NCBI GenBank assembly: GCA_022559845.1
Contig: CM040126.1
Location: forward strand, 126,208,886 to 126,272,885
DNA from: Amorphophallus konjac
Taxonomy: Eukaryota > Streptophyta > Magnoliopsida > Alismatales > Araceae
Reading direction: 5' to 3'
Length of the DNA: 64,000 bases
Shown: positions 55,904 through 64,000 of the stretch, one piece after another
Layout of the letters: every line of letters starts with the position of its first letter
Position numbering within the stretch: position 1 is the stretch's first letter
Notes under the pieces: model-generated
What the model was told of the DNA's origin: nothing
The model's database searches: none
The model's input: the letters and a program-made list of their open reading frames with translations, nothing else
Program-made: the position numbers and the translations under genes

Positions 55904-56345
55904 CTAGAATAAGTCGGGATACCGCTTCCGCATAGTATCTTCAGATTCCCAAGTAGCTTCTTCGGTTCCACGCCGACTCCACTGAATCTTGACCATCGGT
56001 ATAGACCGATTCCGGAGTTACTGGTATTTCCGATCTAGAATCTTGATAGGTCTTTCTTCATAGGTCAAATCTTCCTTTAACTCAAAATCCACATGTTGAA
56101 TGATGTGAGTGGGATCGTACACATATTTCCGTAACATAGACACATGGAAAATATTGTGTACGCCAGATAATTGAGGCGGTAATGCCAGTCTGTAAGCAAC
56201 TTCTCCCACTCTATCTAGGATCTCGAATGGACCAATATACCTCGGACTCAGCTTGCCATTAATACCAAATCTTCGAATCCCTCTCGAAGGAGAGACTTTC
56301 AGAAACACATGCTCGCCAACTTGAAATTCTAATGCTCTTCTATTG
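55904..56345 (-). pseudogene. pol: Element C pol C-terminus: integrase end and chromodomain
   Basis: Reads [20 protein letters not shown], then [20 protein letters not shown], then the chromodomain (ILDRKYQ, stop, [17 protein letters not shown]). It is very close to element B. One TAA at 56018-56020 replaces a Gln codon in the chromodomain, and the frame then stays open to TAG near 55904. The upstream part is cut at 56346 by the SIRE element. The rest of C lies beyond the window. Confidence 0.9.
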
Positions 56346-56583
56346 TGTCCCTGTGATTTTGATGATAGCAAACACTATAAGTCATCATCTATTTGAATCT
56401 GCATTTAACTGGTTGGGTTGTATATGTATGTCTCATTGAACATCTTATCTGAACTACATAACCAATGAACAGGCAGAGGCTATGTGCTGTGTGCATTGGT
56501 GCATTTCATTTATTGTTGATGCATTTCATGATTGCTATTGTTTGTTATCTGGATTGTTTTCATGTTAGCCTGTTCAATGGGTC

Positions 56584-58180
56584 GACCCCTCAGTTCATTC
56601 ATCAGGTTTATACAAGTCCATACATCGGACTGTTTGAGCACTTGTACAGCATTTCATTCATTGGATGTCTATACATTGCACAGCATCCTCCAAGTCTATA
56701 CATCGCTCAATCCTTCAGCTTTCAACATCAAGTCTGTACATTGGGCTCTTCATGAAAGTCCACACAATGCATTCTTCATCCGATCGTCTTAGCAAGTCTG
56801 TACAGTCTCGTTCCAACGACAAGTCTGTACAGCGTGAACAGTGCGTCTTCTTCTCCAACTCTATACATCGTTCGCTCTATCAGCCTTTCATCACAGAGTC
56901 TGTACACTGTCTCTTTGCTCAAGCATCACTTCGAGAAGTCTGTACAACGTTCAAGTCTATACATCAGTTGCTTTGAATCTGGATGATCAAGTCCGCACAT
57001 TGGGGGCTTTTCCTACGTTTGGCCAAGTCTATACATTCATAGCTTTTCCTACGTTTGGCCAAGTCTATACACTGCTAAAGTCTGAACATCGCAGTGTTCA
57101 TGTCTCTCAAAGTCTGTACATTGGCTTCGCTTTTACAAGTCTGTACATTGGTGTCTCATCACCAAGTCTGTACATCGGCTTCACTCATTCAAGTCTATAC
57201 ATCCACAGTGGATCATCAAGTCCATACATCCACAGTGGAACTTCCAAGTCTGTACAACGCTGAAGCCTTCACAAGTCTGTACACTGTTTGAACCACCAAG
57301 TCTGTACATTGGCCTTCAAGCGTTTCAACTCTATACATTGCTGCTTTGACCAACTCTGTACATCCGGTTGCCTGACTTCTGTTTCAAAGTCTACACATTC
57401 ATTGTTAAGGCAAGTCTATACATTGGCTCAGGGTCTTCAAGTTCATATAGAGTCTTCATCTTCTGAAGTCTGTACGTTCATTTTGGGAAGTCTCTACATT
57501 CATTCATCTGAAGCTTCTTCAAGTCTGTACAACGCTGCTTTGTCAAAGCCTGTACATCGCAGCTATGTTGAAGTCTGTACAGCCAGTCTCTTGACAAAGT
57601 CTGTACAGTGTCTCATATTGGCAAAGTCTGTACATCGTCGGATCTGTGGATGCTTTGTCCTTTTGAAGTCTATACACTCGATTGTTAGCCCTTCAACTCT
57701 ATACATTCGAGTGTTAACCACTAAGTCCATACATTGTTGCATGAAGAGTCTATACAGTGTGCATGGTTTAACAAGTCTGCACAGTCATTGTCTGTTGGCA
57801 TCACGAAGTCTATACACTCTTTTCTTCACGCCATCAAGTGTGTACACTACCTTCCCAGGGACTCTTTCATCAAGTCTATACAGACTTAGCGAAAGCTCAG
57901 CATGTCTGTACACTAGTTTGTCTGGCACGTTAACATGAAGTCTGTACACTGGTTTCTCTGGCACGTTAACACTAAGTCTATACACTCAGGTTGCTGAAGG
58001 GTTTCAAGTATGTACACTGCATGCTCAATCAACTAAGTCTATACACTCGTTCGCTAACATGAAGTCTATGCATTCGTTTGATAAGCTTCAACTCTATACA
58101 CTCGATATCAAGCTTCAAGTCTATACACTCTTACTTTACACGAAGTCTGTACACTCAGTTAACTTTCAAGTCTATACATC
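56584..58180 (+). repeat. About fifty AAGTCTRTACA motifs
   Basis: An 11-13-bp motif, consensus AAGTCTRTACAYT, occurs about fifty times in 1.6 kb, always in the same orientation, spaced roughly 20-45 bp with unrelated sequence between copies. Variants include AACTCTATACAT, AAGTCCATACAT and AAGTCTGTACAG. The GTAC or TGTACA core is present in about half. It ends about 150 bp before the TATA box. Long ORFs across it are by-products. Confidence 0.9.
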
Positions 58181-58333
58181 ATCTGATACTGTCTTCGACT
58201 GATTATCTGACAGGATTAATGGACGAGGTTATTAAGACTGGCACGTGATCCTAGAGGCTGAGATGCTGACACGTGGACCAAACCTGCTGGGCGGGAATCA
58301 TCGAGAGCTCACGCCCTAGCTACCTACTGCTGG

Positions 58334-58340
58334 TATAAAT
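58334..58340 (+). promoter_or_regulatory. TATA box of SIRE-like LTR
   Basis: TATAAAT after GCTGG, downstream of the motif array. Confidence 0.55.
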
Positions 58341-58689
58341 ATGGAGTTTCCTCCATCGGCTGAAGTGATCGAAATGCAGAGAGCCATCGAGAAAAGCTGA
58401 AGAGCAGAGAGTGCCTCCACGATACAGAGAATAGAGAAGAAGAAGAAAAGAAGTGAGAAGAAGGAGAAGGCTGAAGCAGTGAGAAGAAGAAGAAGAAAGA
58501 AAGAAGAAGAAGAAGAAAAGAGAGTTCGTGCTGGGAGAAAGAGAGAAGCAGAAGAAGAAGTTCCTACTGGACCGTGGATCAAATCCAGGCCAGCCAGCTC
58601 CTGCGAGAGCCACATTTGATTTTATCTTTTCAGCTTTCTGTTGCTGCGTTTTTGTTTTTCCTTTGAACTATTCACTTGCTGTTCTTTCG

Positions 58690-59060
58690 ATCCTCTGGTG
58701 TGAGGTCGGGTTCCCTCCGGTGTGGAGGAAGAGAGACTTGCGTCTCTGGTTGCCTTTGACTGGGTGTCATTGGTTGTTTCCCTCCGGTTGGGAGGAGGAG
58801 AGGTCTGAGACCTCTAGTTTGCAGGTGACTTGGTGTCACTTATGTTTCCCTCTGGGTTTTAGAGGAAGAGAGACTTGGGTCTCTAGGTTCCCCTCTGGTT
58901 TGGAGGAAGGGAGGTTTGGTCCTCCGGTTCTGGGCTTGTGGGTAGCAAGTCCAGGGGTTCCCTCCCGGTCTGGAGGAAGAGAGACCGTGTGTCTCTGGTT
59001 TCCAAGTGGCTGGGAGTCACTTGGGGTGTCCCTCCGGTTGGGAGGAAGAGGGGAAGTTGT
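58690..59060 (+). repeat. Degenerate ~60-bp units in SIRE-like leader
   Basis: Six or so units built on 'TTCCCTCYGGTTTGGAGGAAGAGAGACYTGNGTCTCTGGTT', often with a GACTGGGTGTCACTTG-like insert. Each unit contains a GAGAC..GTCTC inverted repeat. It lies in the transcribed part of the LTR. Confidence 0.6.
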
Positions 59061-59425
59061 TCCCCTGGTCAAGCTGTTTGGCAGTATTTGTTGCAGACTG
59101 AGTCTGCTGTGCTAGTGTTACTAGTGGAAGCCTCACTCCTGTTGGGAGTGAGGGGTGGACGTAGGTCTTTGGACCGAACCACCTAAAAATCCTTGTGCAG
59201 TGGTTTGTTTGATTGCCTGCTTCCGCTAGATGCATGCTAGGACCGTGATTTAATTGATTATCTATATCCTAGAGCTTAATTGAGTTTGCATATCTTATAT
59301 TTGATCAATTGTCCACTGATCTTGTTGTTATCATCTCATGCGAATTTTAAATTGGGTAGAATTCTTTGAAAGATCCATTCACCCCCCTCTGGATCTGTGT
59401 TTATCAATCGCACCTAGCTAACAAT

Positions 59426-59437
59426 TGGTATCAGAGC
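59426..59437 (+). other. Primer-binding site of SIRE-like element
   Basis: TGGTATCAGAGC, exact complement of the initiator-methionine tRNA 3' end, 2 bases after the LTR. Confidence 0.92.
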
Positions 59438-59543
59438 GGTTCTCTGATTGATCAGATCCAACGATATGCAGAGGATCCTGTTGTCCCTTGGTGCATTTCT
59501 ATTTCTACCCTTTGCTGCATTAATCTGGTTGCCGATTTATTCA

Positions 59544-62129
59544 ATGGGTTCTCCACCGGTTTTCAATGGCTCTAACTTTAACTCATGGATTTGCAGTCTT
59601 CACAATTATGTGAAAATGATTAATCCGGATCTGTGAAAGTTAATTTCACAAGGTCCCCACAGATTGCCAAAGGAAAAGTCCAAATGGACTAAAAGTCACA
59701 AGTCAAAATATGAAGAAAATCAGAAAGCCTTTAACCTTATGAGAGCAGCTACTGACAAGGCTCTACATTCTTGTTTTTTTGACTGCAGGTCCGCTAAGGA
59801 CATTCTGGATCAGCTGAAGCTAGCTCAGAGGATGAATGAGGACAACTGCATGATGGTTGACGAGAGCAACCATAGCAGTGATCAAGAGGAATTCCAAGAT
59901 GCTGAAGAGGTAATCATCCCCTTCTCTAGCTTCACTTTAGATGACTGGGTAGATGCCTATGCTGATCTGTTACACTCCCATGAAAAAATGAGTAAGAAGT
60001 ATAGAAGACTGAGAAAGAAGTTGGAAAAACTTGGAGGTGAAAATCTTGAAACTCTGAAAACTAAAAATGAAATATTTATAAGACAGATAACAGAGTTTGA
60101 TTCTATTAGTTCAGACTTAGATCATTTCAAATCTGAAAAACAATCTCTTATGAAACAAGTTGGTCTACACAAAAAGGAGAGTCAAGAGCTTGTTTGTGAA
60201 ATTACTGAACTAAAGGAAAGGCTTAGCTTAGTTGATCAGGCTCACAACAATGATATTGTTCAAAATGAAAAATTGGTGAGAGAATTAGAATGTGTCAACT
60301 CTGAATTGGAAAAAATGAAATCTGCAAATGAAATACTCAATAATCAGCTCAAGGAATTTGAACTCAAATCAATAAATCTTGAAAAAGAAAATAGATTGAT
60401 TTCTGAAAAACTAGAGGCTGATAGAGTAACAAATTCAGAGATTCAGAAAAATCTTGACAAACTTCAATCTGAAAAACAACAGGAAATGTTTCATGAATGT
60501 CAGTCTCTCTCAGATGAATGGGTGCTTGATGCTGATCTCCTAGAGCAGAACAGTAAACTGAAAGAGGAAATCAATGAGTTGAAACATCTAAACACCGAGC
60601 TAACAGATAGGCTAATGACAATGGAAAAAGGCAAGTGTGTGAGTGTGGATAATTCTGATAGGTTGATGAATGCTGAACAAGAAATTGAGAGTCTAAAAAC
60701 CATCAACTTAATGTTAAATGGAAATGTCAGTTGCAGTGAACGGAAAATAGCTGGATATGAGCTTACTATCACATCCCTTCAACAAGAAGTTGATGATCTT
60801 TATAAGTCCCTATCTGAAGCTGACAATGAAACAAAACTAAAGCAGGAAGTTGAAAAACTCAAAAGTCTGAATGATGCCTTGCATCAACAAGTCATTTCCT
60901 GTGAAACAGATCTGTCCAAATATGAAGCTAATATTTGTGGCTTGAATTCTGAGATTAAAGATTTAAAAAATTCTCTATCAAAATTTGTCAAAGGAAAGGA
61001 CAATCTGAATAAGCTTCTTGGAAAGAGTGATAACTTTGAGAGAAAGGGACTGGGCTATAGTCTGACAAATAAAAGGAGTAATGGGAATGAAACATATACT
61101 ATTTTTGTCGAAGCTACCAATCAGAACACAACCTCTGCTCCCTCTGTCTTCCAATTCACTGCACAAAAATCCACTGTGAAACCCAAAACTGTGGAACAAA
61201 ATCAAAAACTGAAAAAGGGTGAAACTTCACAGAAGAAGGATAAAGACACTCCTGTTACTATAAAGAAGGCTACACACAATTCACATGATCTCTCACACAC
61301 TCATATTAAAAAGGGGTCATGTTATTATTGTGGGAAAGGAGGTCACATAATGGAAGATTACATATTGATGTTAAAGGATGAGCATACTAGTGGAACTTTA
61401 CATTCAAGAAATCTTTCTGATAGAAACCATGCTGCTAGGAAGCCTGATGCTTCATGTTATCGTTGTGGAAAAACAGGTCATGTTAGTGAACAATGTTGGT
61501 TTGCCAAAGGTAAAGGCAAATATTTTTCAAATTCTAATCATGTCAATTTGTATGAAAATCAGCATGTCTTTAAAAGGAACAAAAATGGGTCCAGGGGCCA
61601 ACACATGGTGTGTTCCACCTGCAGCAAGTCAGGCCATAGGGCGGTTGACTGCTCGCTTAATGTTGGTAGAATAAATTCCATCTTCTGCTATCACTGTGAG
61701 AAACCTGGCCATACAGTCAAAGACTGCTGGCATTCTCAGAGAAAGAAGGTCAACTCTAAATTTGTTAAACAAAGTGTGTTTGGTAGGAACAAATCTGTTC
61801 AAACAAGAAAATCCCTCACATGCTTTGAGTGTGGAAAGCAAGGTCACAAGGTGACTGATTGCTGGTTTTCTGACCATCTGAAACAAAGTGGTGGTAAAAA
61901 CAAAAACATTCATGCTCATGAATTTAGCACACCTGCTTACATGCATAGTAAGAAATTCAGACCGAGTGGTTCATGTGATTATTGTGGTCGGTCTGGACAT
62001 TTCATGCCTAGTTGCTATATGAAAAGGCATGATGATATGATGGCTCAGAAGCTTTGGAAAACATCCCATCAAAATGCCACTAACCCTGCAGGACCCAAGG
62101 AAACTTGGGTACCAAAATGTGCCAAGTGA
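59544..62129 (+). pseudogene. gag: SIRE-like gag with one early stop
   Basis: Copia gag. MGSPPVFNGSNFNSWICSL is the usual N-terminus (PP.F.G.NF..W), so ATG 59544 is preferred over upstream ATGs. TGA at 59634-59636 interrupts NPDL..KLI, where relatives have Trp. After it the frame is open for 821 codons: a UBN2-like part (KAFNLMRAATDKALHSCFFD), a long coiled coil (about residues 120-480), then zinc knuckles CYRCGKTGHVSEQC, CSTCSKSGHRAVDC, CYHCEKPGHTVKDC, CFECGKQGHKVTDC and CDYCGRSGHFMPSC, plus a first degenerate one whose last Cys is Tyr. It ends in WVPKCAK. Without the TGA it would be full length. Confidence 0.88.
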
Positions 62130-64000
62130 GAAACTTTTTGCAGGTGTGTCTTGGGAACGAGAAATAAAAGGGGCAAATAAACCAAGACACCCTAAAAAGG
62201 TAAACCCCACTCATGCACTTCTCAGGTGAGTCTCTTGACTTTTCAATGAGTCTGCTTAGATGGCATTAGGTATATAGATAGATTTGTTAATTAGTGGTTT
62301 AAACATGCATGTTTGTATTTCCATGCAATAGTTGTTGCGTCTGGATATGCTCATTCTGTGACTGCATACATCTAGAATTCATGACTCATGAATGATTTTC
62401 AAATGTTTTGAATGCATACCGTCAGGGGGAGCTGCACTGCATATCATGCACATTTGACTAGTCTAATACCCTTCAGGGTCTTCATGCCCTTCATGAGTAG
62501 TTAATGCATCTAATTGCATCTTAGAGTGGCATCATTTAATCATGAAATTTTTCAAAAGAAAAGGGAGGGTTTCAGTTTATGCATCTAGAAAGGGGGAGCA
62601 TTCCTGTTTGAACTCTTCAACACCTCTTGAACTCCTTCTATCTAGCAATCTGATCCATTCTTGGCATATATGTGGTTCTCTTGAATTCTCTACTGTCTAC
62701 ACTGATATAGTTGATCTATTTGTATTCCAGACTTAGCTATTGATTCTGTTCGCTTTAAAGTTCAACTGCTAGCTTGTTCCTATCACTCACATTTCTTGAT
62801 AGCTTGTCAAGTCTAGTCCAAGCTAATCTGACTAAATTCTAGTCTTTAATGCTGGCTTCTGATTGCTCTCTGCTATTCTCTCAATAAAATTACTTTGTTG
62901 ACTCCATTGATTTCCTGACAATGTCATTGATTCATCTGAATGAGGAAGATTTTAGTTAGTGCACCCTAGACATAAATCAGACACATTCCGAAAAGAAGAA
63001 TCTTCTATTATACTGGCTTAAGAATGTTTTGATAAATCAAATTGATTTAAGTCTAATGTATTTCCAAAGTTTTGATGTAAAAGTCTTGAAAATATCTGAT
63101 TCATTCTACTTAGTAAATCTTAACCAGTTGTCTCATGAACTTCATGCAAAACCTTCTGAAATCTAAAATTTTAAAAGACATGGCTTTCTTTGGTTAAGAT
63201 ACATGTAGAAGGTATTATTCTTAAACATTTCAAGTGTACTTAGTTTTATTTGAAAACTCTGAAAACACTTAAAAATTCAAAGCAAGAGCAATGACTTTGG
63301 TCACAGAGAAACTGGGTTCTCTATCAATGAAGTAGGGTAAGCCCATGTCATGAAGTGCCATAGTTAACTCTCTTTTAAAAATGCTTGAAAATCTGGCAGA
63401 GCAATGGCATGGTTGTGTTGAGTCACTGGGGATTCTGGCCTTTGATCAAGGTGTCTCCTCATGTAAAAAGATACTCCATTGCTAACTCTGTTTTCTTTAA
63501 GAGGCAATGTGGTTGTCACACTGAGTAACTGGGTCACTTCACCTAAGACGTGTTGTGCCTCATGTAAAAAGGTGTTGACTGAACCAAACTTGCTCAGAAA
63601 AATGAGTGATGCTCAATAGAAAATTATGAAAATTTAAAGAGAAGTTCAGTCTCATTTATTTATGTTTAATCTCAATACTATCTTGTGTAACTTCCATAGG
63701 AGTCATTGAATTTAAATGAGTAAGATGGAATGAGGTTCAACATGAATAACAAATGAGTTGATGGTTCATCTTTATTAAAAGATGCTTCTGATATGAGTAA
63801 TGAATTTTTCTGATAAACTTTAAATACATCACTCTTAAATCATGATGGTAAGTTTCAACTCATTCATAATCTATTATAATTGAAGAATCTGAAATTCGTT
63901 TATAAAGATTTATGAATTTGGTGTGCTAATGAAAATCCTGCTTTCTCATTTATTCACTGTAATTACAGACTGTGGTAATTCTTGAATACCCATGTGCTTT
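62130..64000 (+). other. SIRE-like internal region without pol
   Basis: In SIRE elements protease and integrase follow gag directly. Here 1.87 kb are AT-rich, full of stops in all frames and without any pol motif. Purine-rich GTCAGGGGGAGCT (62423) and AAAGGGGGAGCATT (62590) resemble polypurine tracts. No second LTR start (TGTCCCTGTGATTTTG) is seen by the window end. Confidence 0.6.

Larger units (their letters stand above)
56346..59423 (+). repeat. SIRE-like 5' LTR
   Basis: Starts TGTCCCTGTGATTTTGATGATAGC, exactly where similarity to element B integrase stops, and ends CACCCCCCTCTGG ... CTAACA. U3 is dominated by the AAGTCTRTACA array, TATA box at 58334, then a GAAGAAGAAG-rich leader (58430-58560) and a GAGGAAGAGAG-containing repeat (about 58690-59060). 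The length is large for this family because of the array. Confidence 0.8.
56346..64000 (+). mobile_element. SIRE/Maximus-like copia element, 3' end outside window
   Basis: Inserted in the integrase region of C (flank TATTG at 56341-56345). Order: 3.1-kb LTR, initiator-Met primer site, gag ORF with many zinc knuckles, then at least 1.9 kb without pol. The LTR end and gag layout (coiled coil plus zinc-knuckle cluster, ending WVPK) are typical of SIRE-type elements. The second LTR and the matching target duplication are not in the window. Confidence 0.85.

Noticed and set aside
56465..57938. Several overlapping ORFs of 65-216 codons with repeated SLYIG/KSVH residues
   Set aside because: They are translations of the AAGTCTRTACA array. 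All forward frames are open at places because the motif lacks stops in some phases. No start context or domain is present.
56584..58180. CRISPR-like array (short repeats with unique spacers)
   Set aside because: Repeats are only 11-13 bp and degenerate, spacers vary widely in length, there are no cas genes, and the sequence lies inside a plant LTR.
62542..62736. 64-codon ORF after the SIRE-like gag as an envelope-like remnant
   Set aside because: Too short, no signal peptide or membrane segment, and no match to SIRE env-like proteins that I can recognise.

Overview
The window is nuclear DNA from a plant, most likely a flowering plant, and lies in heterochromatin-like, transposon-packed sequence. 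I see no host gene, tRNA, rRNA or CRISPR array. The evidence is the set of element lineages: Ty3/gypsy chromoviruses of the Tekay/Del type, Ty3/gypsy Tat-lineage elements with a second RNase H, a Ty1/copia SIRE/Maximus-type element, and L1-like LINEs with a C-terminal RNase H. The species cannot be named from the sequence alone.

Layout. 1-5.07 kb: minus-strand Tat-like LTR sequence (1-1171 and about 2370-4951) around a decayed plus-strand gene remnant. 5.06-8.09 kb: a plus-strand LTR element, H1 (LTR, primer site, broken gag-like ORF). 8093-16337: element A, a gag-only Tekay-type element with two 3.4-kb LTRs and target duplication CCATA, inserted in frame in the H1 ORF, which resumes at 16338. 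16.99-20.35 kb: a minus-strand copia-like LTR end and an unrecognised minus ORF. 20.35-22.31 kb: minus-strand Tekay-type LTR D, split by a 5'-truncated LINE with a 14-bp target duplication. 22.3-23.86 kb: minus-strand Tat-like LTR. 24.8-30.8 kb: two plus-strand, intron-containing, plant-mobile-domain-like pseudogenes, each preceded by short palindrome arrays. 31416-42238: element B, a full Tekay-type element with near-identical LTRs, target duplication TAGGA and an uninterrupted 1476-codon gag-pol ORF. 42.24-52.8 kb: minus-strand Tat-lineage gag-pol, decayed and split by a second LINE with a 12-bp target duplication. 52809-56345: minus-strand Tekay-type element C (3' LTR and the end of pol). 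56346-64000: a SIRE-like copia element inserted into C, with a 3.1-kb 5' LTR and a gag ORF but no pol before the window ends.

How it fits together. The insertions are nested and can be ordered: A into H1, LINE-2 into D, B and LINE-1 into the Tat element, C next to the Tat leader, SIRE into C. If the Tat LTR at 22.3-23.86 kb is the 3' LTR of the Tat gag-pol at 42.9-52.3 kb, the two plus-strand mobile-domain genes are antisense extra ORFs of that element. This is inference.

The most unusual feature is shared regulatory-looking DNA. Several unrelated LTR families, and the upstream or intron regions of both mobile-domain pseudogenes, carry arrays of 18-24-bp imperfect palindromes spaced about 30-45 bp apart. 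There are three sequence types (CGGY..RCCG, GACGYC..GRCGTYAATT, GGGTCGACCC), and the SIRE LTR has its own array of about fifty AAGTCTRTACA motifs. Almost every premature stop in the decayed ORFs could come from a C-to-T change (CAG, CAA, CGA or TGG to a stop), as expected from deamination of methylated cytosine.
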